From positions 434,001-498,000 of the forward strand of contig NZ_JAIHON010000001.1 of the NCBI RefSeq assembly GCF_021173675.1: 64,000 bases of DNA. The letters are read 5' to 3'. The DNA comes from Streptomyces lincolnensis. Its GTDB lineage: Bacteria; Actinomycetota; Actinomycetes; Streptomycetales; Streptomycetaceae. Both the position numbers and the translations under genes were made by a program. The notes below the pieces were generated by a model, which was given only the letters and a program-made list of their open reading frames with translations, was not told the DNA's origin and searched no databases. Position 1 is the first letter of the stretch; every line of letters starts with the position of its first letter. Positions 16,759 through 25,208 of the stretch are shown here, one piece after another.

Positions 16759-17517
16759 ATGAATCAGCGAACGCGTGTCGAAGGAACGAATCTGGACGGC
16801 AAGGTGGCCCTGGTGACCGGTGGGAGCCGGGGTATCGGGGCGGCGACGGCTCTGCGGCTGGCGCGGGAGGGGGCGGATGTCGCCCTCACGTATCTGAACG
16901 GCAAGGACGCCGCGGAGGACGTCGTACGAGAGATCGAGGCGCTCGGGCGTCGGGCGGTGGCCCTGCGGGCCGACTCCGCGGATCCGGAGGAGGCCGCGGG
17001 GGCCGTGGCCCGGACGGCCGAGGTGCTCGGGGGGCTGGACGTCCTCGTGAACAACGCGGGCGTGGGGGTGCTCGGGCCCGTCGAGAGTCTGTCCCTCGCC
17101 GATGTGGACCGGGTTCTCGCGGTCAATGTGCGCGGGGTGTTTCTGGCCTCTCAGGCGGCCGCGGGGGTCATGGGCGCGGGTGGGCGGATCATCACCGTCG
17201 GGAGTTGTATGACGCAGCGGGTGCCGGGGGCCGGGGGGACGCTCTACGCGATGAGCAAGTCCGCGTTGATCGGGTTGACGAAGGCGCTTGCGCGGGAGTT
17301 GGGGGTGCGGGGGATCACGGCGAACATCGTGCATCCCGGGCCGGTCGACACGGACATGAATCCGGCGGACGGGGTGTTTGCGGCGGGGCAGGCCGCGTTG
17401 ACCGCGGTGGGGCGGTTCGGGACGGTGGAGGAGGTGGCCGGGGCCGTGGTGTATCTGGCGGGGGCGGAATATGTGACGGGGGCGGAGTTCTCTGTGGATG
17501 GTGGGCACGCGGCGTGA
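16759..17517 (+). CDS. SDR-family NAD(P)-dependent oxidoreductase (3-oxoacyl-ACP reductase-like)
   Basis: 252 residues, classical SDR. TGGSRGIGAA is the cofactor motif (residues ~18-27), NNAGVGV the structural NAG motif, Ser in TVGSCM and Y-x-x-x-K in YAMSKSAL the catalytic residues, and the C-terminus ends with YVTGAEFSVDGGHAA. The basic residue after the glycine loop suggests NADPH use. Substrate unknown; FabG-like proteins of this type also act on ketones and polyols. ATG at 16759 has GGGGA directly upstream. It is a single gene followed at once by a strong hairpin. Confidence 0.9.
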   Translation: MNQRTRVEGTNLDGKVALVTGGSRGIGAATALRLAREGADVALTYLNGKDAAEDVVREIEALGRRAVALRADSADPEEAAGAVARTAEVLGGLDVLVNNAGVGVLGPVESLSLADVDRVLAVNVRGVFLASQAAAGVMGAGGRIITVGSCMTQRVPGAGGTLYAMSKSALIGLTKALARELGVRGITANIVHPGPVDTDMNPADGVFAAGQAALTAVGRFGTVEEVAGAVVYLAGAEYVTGAEFSVDGGHAA

Positions 17518-17521
17518 GGTG

Positions 17522-17601
17522 GGCGGGGGCGTTTTTCGCCCCCGCCGCCCCTACCCGTCCCATCCCTGGGGCTGCCGCCCCCAGGGGGCTCCGCCCCCTG
17601 G
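17522..17601. terminator. Two tandem hairpins in the SDR-allantoicase gap
   Basis: The 244-bp gap between the convergent SDR and allantoicase genes has no gene. It holds GGCGGGGGCG-TTTTT-CGCCCCCGCC (17522-17546, perfect 10-bp stem starting four bases after the SDR stop) and CCAGGGGGC-TCC-GCCCCCTGG (17581-17601, perfect 9-bp stem), the latter of a type common between Streptomyces genes. Transcription from both sides should end here. The rest (17602-17761) contains short GACGGGCT-AACAGTGCGG direct repeats. Confidence 0.75.
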
Positions 17602-17761
17602 ACCCCCGTATCGGCCCTGAAGGGGCCTCGTCCTCAAACGCCGGACGGGCTAACAGTGCGGGACGGGCTGACAGTGCGGGTGGGTGGGGGATCGAGAAGG
17701 CAAGAGGTCGTGCTCGAACGTCGGACTGGCCGAGATGGCGCGCCGCCCCGCCGTACCCCTG

Positions 17762-18946
17762 TCAGCCGCCCAGTTCCCGATGCCGGGACGCCAGGGCGGT
17801 CGCCCCCGTGTCCGTGAGGGAACCGAACAGGCGGAGGCGGGAGATTCCGCCGTCGGGGTAGATGTCGACGCGGGCGTGGGTGGCGAGGGTGGGGGTGGGG
17901 AGGACGAAGCGGTGGTTGGTGTCGGGCTGGAGGCGGGTGCGGGGGAGGATCTCCGTCCAGGTGCCGGCCTCGGCCTCCTCCGAGCCGGCAGCGCCCGCCG
18001 CACCCCCCGTGTTCTCGGCACCGGGCGCGTCGCGGACCGACACCGATGCCCAGCCCGCGCTGTTGCCCTTCAGGTACGCCGTGTCGATCTCCAGGGCGCG
18101 GATCAGGGACTGGGCGACGAGGCGGTAGCGGATCCAGTCGTGGCCCTGGTCGCGGCGGCGGCGGGTTTCCCAGCCGTCGTCCATCTTGCGGGAGCGGCCG
18201 GGCTGGATGGTGTTGGACGCCGGGGAGTAGAAGAGGTTGGAGGCGTCCTCGGCGCGGCCGCCGTTCTCCAGGGCGACCACGTCGAAGGTGCCCAGGGCCG
18301 AGAGCCACGCGGGATCGGGGATCACCTCGCCGTGGACGCGGAGGCGGGCGATGCCGCCGTCGGGGTGCTGGTTGACGCGGAGGTGGGTGAAGCGCTGCTC
18401 CAGGGAGACGGCGAAGCCGTTGGCGGCGTGGCCGCCCACCGGGGTCCGCGGGACCAGAGTGGTCCACTTCACGTCGGCGCCGAGCAGGTCCTCGGGGGAC
18501 GGGGAGCCCGCCACCGACGTGCCCTCGACCGACACCGCCTGCGGGTAGTTGCCGCGGAAGTGGGCCGTGTCGACGACGATCCCGCGGATCACGCCCGGGG
18601 CGCCGAGGCGGACCAGGGCCCAGTCGTGGTCCTCGGCCGTGGGCCACGGGTGCTCGGCCGAGGCACCGCGGCGGCGCCTCGTCTCCCAGCCGTCCATGAT
18701 CTTGCCCTTGTGCCCGAAGTGCTCCGGGTCGAACTCGGCGGGCCCGGGCACCAGCAGGTTCTCCCGCTGGGCGAAGAACTCGTCGTTCGCGGCGACGACC
18801 CCGGCGCCGAGCCGCCGGTCGGCGAGATCGGCGTACCGGGTGAAGGGGAAGTCGGCGGTGCGGTAGTCCGCGTAGGGGTCACCGCCTCCGTACGGGTTCG
18901 CGTCGCCGGTGAAACGAGCCAAGGGGGTTGCGGGCTGCGCCGTCAC
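17762..18946 (-). CDS. alc: Allantoicase
   Basis: 394 residues made of two tandem jelly-roll allantoicase repeats. Repeat 1 has GKIMDGWETRRRRG … DHDWALVRLGAPGVIRGIVVDTAHFRGN; repeat 2 has RKMDDGWETRRRRD … HDWIRYRLVAQSLIRALEIDTAYLKGN. The enzyme hydrolyses allantoate to ureidoglycolate and urea in the cytoplasm. GTG at 18946 has GAAAGG eight bases upstream. It lies 55 bp downstream of allB on the same strand and so should share its AllR-controlled promoter. A Gly/Ala linker (GAENTGGAAGAAGSEEAE) within repeat 2 is an unusual insertion. Confidence 0.93.
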   Translation of the reverse strand: MTAQPATPLARFTGDANPYGGGDPYADYRTADFPFTRYADLADRRLGAGVVAANDEFFAQRENLLVPGPAEFDPEHFGHKGKIMDGWETRRRRGASAEHPWPTAEDHDWALVRLGAPGVIRGIVVDTAHFRGNYPQAVSVEGTSVAGSPSPEDLLGADVKWTTLVPRTPVGGHAANGFAVSLEQRFTHLRVNQHPDGGIARLRVHGEVIPDPAWLSALGTFDVVALENGGRAEDASNLFYSPASNTIQPGRSRKMDDGWETRRRRDQGHDWIRYRLVAQSLIRALEIDTAYLKGNSAGWASVSVRDAPGAENTGGAAGAAGSEEAEAGTWTEILPRTRLQPDTNHRFVLPTPTLATHARVDIYPDGGISRLRLFGSLTDTGATALASRHRELGG

Positions 18947-19001
18947 GGGATGTGCCTTTCGGGGGTCGGCCGCTGCGGGTGCGGGTGCGGGGTGGGTGGG
19001 G

Positions 19002-20339
19002 TCAGGGGGTTCGCGTGAGGAGTTGGCCCTTCGGGTCCGTGAACTCGCCGTCCGCGACGATGCGTTCGCCGCGCAGCCAGGTCGACTTCACCACGCCGTA
19101 CAGGGTCCTGCCCGCGTACGCCGTGACGCGGTTGCGGTGCTGGAGGGCCGCCGGGTCGACGGTGAAGGTCTCGTCGGGGGCGAGGACCGCGAAGTCGGCG
19201 TCGCGGCCGGCCTCGATGGCGCCCTTGCGGGACAGGCCCACCAGCGCGGCGGTCCGGGCGGACATCCAGCGGACCACGTCCTCCAGCGAGTGGCCGCGCC
19301 CGCGCGCCTCCGTCCACACCGCCGCGAGGCTCAGTTGGAGGCCCGAGATGCCGCCCCACGCCGTCGCGAAGTCGTCGGTCTTCAGGTCGGCCGTGGAGGG
19401 CGAGTGGTCGGTGACCACGCAGTCGATCGTGCCGTCCGCGAGCGCCTGCCACAGCAGGTCCTGGTTGGCGGCCTCGCGGATGGGCGGGCAGCACTTGAAC
19501 TCGCTGGCGCCGTCCGGGACTTCCTCGGCGGTCAGGGTCAGATAGTGCGGGCAGGTCTCGACCGTGAGGCGGACGCCGTCCGCCTTGGCCTCGGCGATCA
19601 GGGGCAGCGCGTCGCTGGAGGACAGGTGCAGCACGTGCACGCGCGCGTCGAGGCGCCTGGCCTGCGTGATGAGGTGCGCGATGGCGGTGTCCTCGGCGTC
19701 GCGGGGGCGGGAGGCGAGGAAGTCGGTGTATCGGGGGCCGCCCTGCTGGGGGGCGGCGTCGAGGTGGTGCGGGTCCTCCGCGTGCACGATGAGCAGGCCG
19801 TCGAAGGAGGCGATCTCGGCCAGCGAGCGGGCGAGTCCGTCCTGGTCCAGGTGCGGGAACTCGTCCACACCGGACGGCGAGAGGAAGGCCTTGAAGCCGA
19901 AGACGCCGGCCTCGTGCAGCGGGCGCAGGTCCTTGACGTTGTCGGGCAGGGCGCCGCCCCAGAAGCCGACGTCGATGTGCGCCTTGTCGGCGGCGACGTC
20001 CTTCTTCGTACGGAGGTGGTCGACCGTGGTGGTCGGCGGGAGGGAGTTGAGCGGCATGTCGACGAGGGTGGTGATGCCGCCGGCGGCCGCGGCGCGGGTG
20101 GCGGTCCAGAAGCCCTCCCACTCGGTACGGCCGGGGTCGTTGACGTGCACATGGGTGTCGACCAGGCCGGGCAGCAGGACGTCGTCGCCGAGGTCCTCCA
20201 GGCGGGCGCCCTCCGGGACGGGAGCGTCGTACGGCAGGACGGCCGTGATGATTCCGGCGGAGACGGCGACCGAGGCGGCGCGTGTCCCTTCCGGGGTGAT
20301 GACGCGCGTCGAGCGCAGCACCAGTTCTACGTCGGACAC
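19002..20339 (-). CDS. allB: Allantoinase
   Basis: 445 residues, cyclic amidohydrolase. Metal-binding H-x-H in [17 protein letters not shown], the carboxylated Lys in [16 protein letters not shown], further His in HAEDPHHL and [12 protein letters not shown], and the Asp in VVTDHSPST. It opens the hydantoin ring of allantoin to allantoate. GTG at 20339 has GAGAGGGG five bases upstream. First gene of an allB-alc operon, divergent from allR; the 291-bp intergenic region carries two pairs of TTCC-N7-GGAA operators. Confidence 0.95.
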   Translation of the reverse strand: MSDVELVLRSTRVITPEGTRAASVAVSAGIITAVLPYDAPVPEGARLEDLGDDVLLPGLVDTHVHVNDPGRTEWEGFWTATRAAAAGGITTLVDMPLNSLPPTTTVDHLRTKKDVAADKAHIDVGFWGGALPDNVKDLRPLHEAGVFGFKAFLSPSGVDEFPHLDQDGLARSLAEIASFDGLLIVHAEDPHHLDAAPQQGGPRYTDFLASRPRDAEDTAIAHLITQARRLDARVHVLHLSSSDALPLIAEAKADGVRLTVETCPHYLTLTAEEVPDGASEFKCCPPIREAANQDLLWQALADGTIDCVVTDHSPSTADLKTDDFATAWGGISGLQLSLAAVWTEARGRGHSLEDVVRWMSARTAALVGLSRKGAIEAGRDADFAVLAPDETFTVDPAALQHRNRVTAYAGRTLYGVVKSTWLRGERIVADGEFTDPKGQLLTRTP

Positions 20340-20386
20340 CCGGGCCCCTCTCGCTCTGCCTCTGTCTGCCTCTGTCGCCGTTTTAC

Positions 20387-20438
20387 TTCCGGGAAACGGG
20401 ATTTACTTCCACGTAACGGAATTCAACGATCTGTTGAA
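20387..20438 (-). promoter_or_regulatory. allB operator module: two AllR-type sites plus adjacent palindrome
   Basis: Site 1 at 20407-20421 is a perfect TTCC-N7-GGAA. Site 2 at 20387-20401 is the same with one mismatch (GGGA), 20 bp nearer to allB. Directly abutting site 1, on the side away from allB, is a perfect 17-bp palindrome TTCAAC-GATCT-GTTGAA (20422-20438). The module is 48-99 bp upstream of the allB start. The assignment of the first motif to AllR is inferred from its recurrence at all predicted AllR targets. Confidence 0.75.
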
Positions 20439-20514
20439 GGAGTCTTCACTCCCACCCTCACGCCGTCAAGAGCACCCCTTCCCCGGCGGACCCCGAGGCC
20501 CACACTCTGGACGT

Positions 20515-20550
20515 TTCCACAAGACGGAATTAACATTCCGGTGAGCAGAA
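20515..20550 (+). promoter_or_regulatory. allR-side pair of AllR-type operators
   Basis: TTCC-ACAAGAC-GGAA (20515-20529, perfect) and TTCC-GGTGAGC-AGAA (20536-20550, one mismatch), starts 21 bp apart, 80-115 bp upstream of the allR GTG. This suggests autoregulation of the regulator, or a second contact for the allB promoter. Confidence 0.7.
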
Positions 20551-20630
20551 CGTAGCTACGCACAAGCGGGGAGTCAACCGACTGACGGGTAGGCTTCTGC
20601 CCTTGCCGCCAGCCGCGAAAGGAACGCGCC

Positions 20631-21428
20631 GTGCCGACGTCCAGCGCCAGCACCACCGACTCCGCCAAGTCCTCGTCCGGCGGTGGGGTCCAGTCTCTTG
20701 AGCGCGCCTTCGACCTGCTCGAACGGATGGCGGACGCGGGCGGCGAGGTCGGCCTGAGCGAGCTGTCCGCGAGCAGCGGTCTGCCGCTGCCCACCATCCA
20801 CCGGCTGATGCGGACGCTGGTGGTCTGCGGCTATGTGCGCCAGCAGCCCAACCGGCGCTACGCCCTCGGGCCGCGGCTCATCCGGCTCGGCGAGTCCGCC
20901 TCCCGGCTGCTCGGCACCTGGGCCCGGCCGTATCTGGCCCGCCTGGTCGAGGAGACCGGCGAGACGGCGAACATGGCCCTGCTGGACGGCGACGAGATCG
21001 TCTACGTGGCGCAGGTGCCGTCCAAGCACTCGATGCGCATGTTCACCGAGGTCGGCCGGCGTGTGCTGCCGCACTCCACGGGCGTCGGCAAGGCCCTGCT
21101 GGCCAACACCCCCGACGGCGAGGTGCGCGCCCTGCTCGCCCGCACCGGCATGCCCGCCGCGACGGACAAGACGATCACCACGCCCGACGGCTTCCTCGCC
21201 GCGCTGGAGGACGTACGGCTCCAGGGCTACGCGGTCGACGACAACGAACAGGAGATCGGCGTCCGCTGCCTCGCGGTGTCCGTCCCCGACTCCCCCACCG
21301 CGGCGGCCATCTCGATCTCGGGCCCGGCGGGCCGGGTCACCGAGGCGGCGACGGAGCGGATCGTCCCGGTGCTCCAGCAGGTGGCGGCCGAACTGTCCCA
21401 GGCGCTGGCGACCCAGAACCCGGGATGA
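20631..21428 (+). CDS. allR: IclR-family regulator of allantoin/glyoxylate genes (AllR-like)
   Basis: 265 residues. A Ser-rich tail (1-19) is followed by an IclR winged HTH (~20-75: VQSLERAFDLLERMADAGGEVGLSELSASSGLPLPTIHRLMRTLV) and an effector-binding domain (~90-255: VEETGETANMALLDGDEIVYVAQV; PHSTGVGKALLANTP; DDNEQEIGVRCLAVSV). IclR proteins of this type repress allantoin and glyoxylate genes and are released by allantoate or glyoxylate. GTG at 20631 follows a GAAAGGA site. Divergent from allB-alc and coupled (ATGA) to the next gene. The paired operators across the window are best explained by a tetrameric form of this protein. Confidence 0.9.
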   Translation: MPTSSASTTDSAKSSSGGGVQSLERAFDLLERMADAGGEVGLSELSASSGLPLPTIHRLMRTLVVCGYVRQQPNRRYALGPRLIRLGESASRLLGTWARPYLARLVEETGETANMALLDGDEIVYVAQVPSKHSMRMFTEVGRRVLPHSTGVGKALLANTPDGEVRALLARTGMPAATDKTITTPDGFLAALEDVRLQGYAVDDNEQEIGVRCLAVSVPDSPTAAAISISGPAGRVTEAATERIVPVLQQVAAELSQALATQNPG

Positions 21429-22069
21429 CGGCCCCGCGGCGCTGGCCCGGCCGGTACACCGACCGGCACGGCTCGCAGGAACTCGTCTTCGAGACCGACG
21501 GCCGGGAGTCGATCCGTACGACGATCAGGGGCGTCCGATTCGAGGGCGACACGATGGACACGCTGGGCGCCCTGAACGGGGATCCGGCCGAGGCTATGTT
21601 CACCTTCCTCGACGGGGACCTCTGCTCCTGCCTCCTGGAATGGGGGCTGCCGCTGCCCGTCGAGGTGGAGGGTGAGGGCGAGCGGACGGCCACGCTGGAC
21701 TGCGCGCTGCGGCTCGACGGACGCGACTACGCCTCGGGGCCCCTGTACGACTTCGAGGAGGCGCTGGAGCGGATCGCGCTCGCGCTGCCCCGGGACACCC
21801 GGCTCAAGGCGTGCGTCGCGTGCGCCTGGTCCGACTACCACCCGGTCGGCCACGCCATGATGTCCGGGCTCGCCTGCTTCCGGGAGGCCAAGGACGTCTA
21901 CCGGCTGTGCGACGGCAAGAAGGGCCCGCACGGCATCCTCACCATCTGGCCGCGGCACACCGAGTTCGTCCAGGAGACCTGGCTCTGCGACCAGTTCGAA
22001 CACCGCACGTCGGACCGGGGCTACCGCAACGCCTTCCCGTACCGCGGCTGGCGGCCCCCGGAGAGCTAG
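21425..22069 (+). CDS. Conserved hypothetical (DUF6304-type) protein coupled to allR
   Basis: 214 residues, cytoplasmic, with no signal or membrane helix. N-terminal half is beta-rich (RYTDRHGSQELVFETDGRESIRTTIRGVRFEG); the C-terminal half holds ACVACAWSDYHPVGHAMMSGLACFR, with Cys and His that could bind metal, and ends QFEHRTSDRGYRNAFPYRGWRPPES. I believe this is the Streptomyces family DUF6304; its function is unknown. The ATG overlaps the allR stop (ATGA). Its TAG stop is formed by the CTAG at the left edge of the MITE-like element. Confidence 0.78.
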   Translation: MTAPRRWPGRYTDRHGSQELVFETDGRESIRTTIRGVRFEGDTMDTLGALNGDPAEAMFTFLDGDLCSCLLEWGLPLPVEVEGEGERTATLDCALRLDGRDYASGPLYDFEEALERIALALPRDTRLKACVACAWSDYHPVGHAMMSGLACFREAKDVYRLCDGKKGPHGILTIWPRHTEFVQETWLCDQFEHRTSDRGYRNAFPYRGWRPPES

Positions 22070-22291
22070 AGCCTGTCGTTTGGATCACGCCGGCGTCGCG
22101 GGGTGTGGCACGCGCATCTGCGGCGTTGTCGTCGGTTGCCGACTCCCCCACGCTCGAATGCGCTCGCGCGGGGGGACCCCCATCGCGTCGACGCCCTCCT
22201 CCGCCTTGCAGCCGCACGCACCACACCCCGCTCGGGCCCCTCGAGACGCGCAGTCACTCGCAGCCGACCTGATCCAAACGACAGACCCTAG
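22066..22291. mobile_element. MITE-like element, 226 bp with CTAG flanks
   Basis: Bounded by CTAG at 22066-22069 and 22288-22291, which look like a 4-bp target duplication. Inside, near-identical 25-bp terminal inverted repeats share the core CTGTCGTTTGGATCA (left at ~22073-22087, right as its complement at ~22270-22284), 21 of 25 positions matching. No transposase is present and the interior has no convincing gene. I recall similar CTGTCGTTTGGATCA-ended elements in other Streptomyces genomes. Both neighbouring genes end inside the flanking CTAG. Confidence 0.75.
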
Positions 22292-22605
22292 GTCCTGTCC
22301 GGCCGGTCGCCGAAGAGTTCCACCGCGGCGCGCACCTGGGACAGGCCGTGGGACAGCGCGCTGACGGAGCCGATCGCACCGGCGATCAGGAGCAACGAGC
22401 GGCGCAGGCGCGGGATTTCGGGGTTGCCGCCGATCGTCATCGCGGCCAGCACGGCGAGTTCGTCCTCGGCGATGCCCCGGTCGGTGAACTCGGCCGGGTG
22501 CGCGGCGAGTTCGCGGCGCAGCCGGGACACCGCCGTCCGCAGTTCCGCCACTCTGGGATCCTCGTCGCTGCCGGTCACCGGTCTCTGTCCCAAGCTCCGC
22601 AACAC
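22288..22605 (-). CDS. Small conserved protein (DUF5955-like)
   Basis: 105 residues, helical. A charged coiled-coil-like part (VAELRTAVSRLRRELAAH) is followed by RGIAEDELAVLAAM, then RLRRSLLLIAGAIGSVSALSHGLSQVRAAVELFG, an amphipathic to hydrophobic helix pair. I believe it matches the actinobacterial family DUF5955. GTG at 22605 is four bases after GGGGGAG; a GTG at 22578 would give 96 residues. The TAG stop is the right CTAG of the MITE-like element. The C-terminal half resembles that of the 137-aa protein at 39383-39796. Confidence 0.7.
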   Translation of the reverse strand: MLRSLGQRPVTGSDEDPRVAELRTAVSRLRRELAAHPAEFTDRGIAEDELAVLAAMTIGGNPEIPRLRRSLLLIAGAIGSVSALSHGLSQVRAAVELFGDRPDRT

Positions 22606-22785
22606 AGCTCTCCCCCACCGCACTCCGTCGTGCGCCCGCCCGTTCCCGCCCTCGCCGCGTCTGTCGGGCGCCGGGGGGGCGCGCGGGTCAGTAAACGCCA
22701 CCGGATGCCGTACGCGCCACTGCCGGGACCGAAATTCAGCCCCGCGCAACCCGGCGCACGCCCGCGCGTCAGGTATGCAGGACGC

Positions 22786-23388
22786 ATGACGGACAACGAA
22801 CAGCCGGCGGTGGCCGGACTGCTCCTCGCGGCGGGCGGCGGCCGACGGCTGGGCGGCCGCCCCAAGGCACTGCTCCCGCACCGCGGCCGCCCCCTCGTCG
22901 AGTACGCGGTCGGCGTCCTGCGCGCCGCCGGCTGCACCCGCGTCCACGTGGTCCTCGGGGCCGCGTCGGACGCCGTACGGGAGCGGGCGGAGCTCGGCGA
23001 CTGTGTGCCGGTGGAGAACCCGGACTGGGCCGAGGGCATGGGCTCCTCCCTGCGGGCCGGGCTCGGCTCGCTGGCCGGCACGGGGGCGCGGGGCGCGCTG
23101 GTCTCGCTGGTCGACCAGCCCGGCATCGGTCCGGAGGCCGTACGCCGGGTGCTCGGCGCGTTCCGGGAGGAGAGCTCGCTCGTCTCGGCCGCGTACGACG
23201 GCGTGCGCGGGCATCCCGTGCTGCTCGGTTCCGCGCACTGGGCGGGCGTCGTCGCGACTGCGACCGGCGACCGGGGGGCACGCGCCTATCTGAAGGCGCA
23301 CGAGCAGACGATCACGCTGGTGGAATGCGGGGACGTGGCACGGCCCTACGACATCGACACGGCCGCGGACCTCGTGCACCTCCAGTGA
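22786..23388 (+). CDS. MobA-like NTP transferase (molybdopterin cytidylyl/guanylyltransferase-like)
   Basis: 200 residues. Nucleotide-binding signature GLLLAAGGGRRLGGRPKALLPHRG at residues ~10-33, the SLVDQPGIGPEAV metal/nucleotide loop, and RGHPVLLGSAHW as in MocA/MobA proteins. Such enzymes attach CMP or GMP to molybdopterin; MocA-like ones serve xanthine dehydrogenase, which would feed urate into the pathway in this window, but no xanthine dehydrogenase genes are visible here. ATG at 22786. It stands alone, upstream of aceB by 185 bp and separated from it by the AllR-type sites. Confidence 0.82.
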   Translation: MTDNEQPAVAGLLLAAGGGRRLGGRPKALLPHRGRPLVEYAVGVLRAAGCTRVHVVLGAASDAVRERAELGDCVPVENPDWAEGMGSSLRAGLGSLAGTGARGALVSLVDQPGIGPEAVRRVLGAFREESSLVSAAYDGVRGHPVLLGSAHWAGVVATATGDRGARAYLKAHEQTITLVECGDVARPYDIDTAADLVHLQ

Positions 23389-23436
23389 GCGGGGCGGCAC
23401 CGAGCGCCACCTTGCCTCGATCAGGAGAATCTCGAC

Positions 23437-23490
23437 ATCAACAAACCATTGAAGTTCCACGATGAGGAAACTAGTATCCACTGATCAGAA
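23437..23490 (+). promoter_or_regulatory. aceB operator module: palindrome plus two AllR-type sites
   Basis: ATCAAC-AAACC-ATTGAA (23437-23453, one mismatch from the allB palindrome) is followed after one base by a perfect TTCC-ACGATGA-GGAA (23455-23469). A weaker copy, ATCC-ACTGATC-AGAA (23476-23490, two mismatches), starts 21 bp later. The module ends 84 bp before the aceB ATG and has the same element order, relative to the gene, as the allB module. Confidence 0.7.
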
Positions 23491-23573
23491 GCGCCCCACC
23501 CTCCCCCAGGGCGCCGCTCGCCGTACCCGGTTCGACTGGCACCCGGTGCCACCGTTGAAGGAAGTGACCGCTC

Positions 23574-25208
23574 ATGTCCGCACCAGCGCCGTCCCCGCTG
23601 GCCATCGTCGACGCCGAGCCCCTGCCCGGGCAGGAGGAGGTCCTCACCGAGGCGGCCCTCGCCTTCGTGGCCGAGCTGCACCGCCGGTTCACGCCCCGGC
23701 GTGACGAGCTCCTCGCCCGCCGCGCCGAGCGCCGCGCCGAGATCGCCCGCACCTCCACGCTCGACTTCCTCCCGGAGACCGCCGCGATCCGCGCGGACGA
23801 CTCCTGGCGGGTGGCCCCCTGCCCGCCCGCGCTCCAGGACCGCCGCGTCGAGATCACCGGCCCCACCGACCGCAAGATGACCGTCAACGCCCTCAACTCG
23901 GGCGCGAGGGTCTGGCTCGCGGACTTCGAGGACGCCTCGGCGCCGACCTGGGAGAACGTCGTGCTCGGCCAGGTGAACATGGCCGCCGCGTACACCCGGA
24001 GCATCGACTTCACGGACGAGCGCACCGGCAAGTCCTACGCCCTGAAGGACGACTCCGAACTCGCCACCGTCGTCATGCGCCCGCGCGGCTGGCACCTGAA
24101 CGAGCGTCACCTCGTCGACGCGGACGGCACCCCGGTCCCCGGCGCACTGGTCGACTTCGGCCTGTACTTCTTCCACAACGCCCAGCGCCTGCTCGACCTG
24201 GGCAAGGGCCCTTACTTCTATCTCCCGAAGACGGAGTCGCACCTCGAAGCCCGCCTGTGGAACGACGTGTTCGTCTTCGCGCAGGACTACGTCGGCATCC
24301 CGCAGGGCACCGTCCGCGCCACCGTGCTGATCGAGACGATCACGGCGGCGTACGAGATGGAGGAGATCCTCTACGAACTGCGCGACCACGCCTCGGGGTT
24401 GAACGCGGGCCGCTGGGACTACCTGTTCTCCATCGTGAAGAACTTCCGTGACGGCGGCGCCAAGTTCGTCCTCCCGGACCGCAACGCCGTCACGATGACC
24501 GCCCCGTTCATGCGCGCGTACACCGAACTCCTCGTCCGCACCTGCCACAAGCGCGGCGCGCACGCGATCGGCGGCATGGCGGCGTTCATCCCGTCCCGCC
24601 GGGACGCCGAGGTGAACAAGGTGGCCTTCGAGAAGGTCCGCGCCGACAAGGACCGCGAGGCGGCCGACGGATTCGACGGATCCTGGGTGGCCCACCCCGA
24701 CCTCGTGCCGATCGCCATGGAGTCCTTCGACAAGGTCCTCGGCGAGCAGCCGAACCAGAAGGACCGCCTGCGCGAGGACGTCCACGTCGAGGCCGCCGAC
24801 CTGATCGCCGTCGACTCCCTGGACGCCAGGCCGACGTACAACGGCCTGGTCAACGCCGTCCAGGTGGGCATCCGTTACATCGAGGCCTGGCTGCGCGGCC
24901 TCGGCGCGGTCGCCATCTTCAACCTCATGGAGGACGCGGCCACCGCCGAGATCTCCCGCTCCCAGATCTGGCAGTGGATCAACGCGGGCGTGGAGTTCGA
25001 GCACGCCGGGAGCACGGTGAAGGCCACCCCGGAGCTGGCCCGCGCGGTCGCCGCCGAGGAACTCGCGAACATCCGCGCCGAACTCGGCGAGGAGGCCTTC
25101 GCCGCCGGCCACTGGCAGCAGGCCCACGACCTCCTCCTGGAGGTCGCCCTCGACGAGGACTACGCGGACTTCCTCACGCTGCCGGCCTACGAGCAGCTCA
25201 AGGGCTGA
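23574..25208 (+). CDS. aceB: Malate synthase A
   Basis: 544 residues, the length of the A isoform. It condenses glyoxylate with acetyl-CoA to give malate. Landmarks are ADFEDASAPTWENVV, the catalytic-Arg segment VVMRPRGWHLNERHLVD, LIETITAAYEMEEIL (metal-binding Glu), GRWDYLFSIVKNF, and RGAHAIGGMAAFIPSRRD. ATG at 23574 follows GAAGGAAGTG. It is cytoplasmic and is the sink for glyoxylate made from allantoin; the upstream AllR-type sites fit joint control with allB. The 3' end overlaps the convergent Rdx gene by 11 bases. Confidence 0.96.
   Translation: MSAPAPSPLAIVDAEPLPGQEEVLTEAALAFVAELHRRFTPRRDELLARRAERRAEIARTSTLDFLPETAAIRADDSWRVAPCPPALQDRRVEITGPTDRKMTVNALNSGARVWLADFEDASAPTWENVVLGQVNMAAAYTRSIDFTDERTGKSYALKDDSELATVVMRPRGWHLNERHLVDADGTPVPGALVDFGLYFFHNAQRLLDLGKGPYFYLPKTESHLEARLWNDVFVFAQDYVGIPQGTVRATVLIETITAAYEMEEILYELRDHASGLNAGRWDYLFSIVKNFRDGGAKFVLPDRNAVTMTAPFMRAYTELLVRTCHKRGAHAIGGMAAFIPSRRDAEVNKVAFEKVRADKDREAADGFDGSWVAHPDLVPIAMESFDKVLGEQPNQKDRLREDVHVEAADLIAVDSLDARPTYNGLVNAVQVGIRYIEAWLRGLGAVAIFNLMEDAATAEISRSQIWQWINAGVEFEHAGSTVKATPELARAVAAEELANIRAELGEEAFAAGHWQQAHDLLLEVALDEDYADFLTLPAYEQLKG

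Noticed and set aside
20382..20417. TTTAC/GAAAC/TTTAC/GTAAC series near allB resembling GlnR half-sites
   Set aside because: Spacings are 11, 9 and 11 rather than a regular 11, and the bases are shared with the TTCC-N7-GGAA sites, which explain them better. Nitrogen control through GlnR cannot be excluded.
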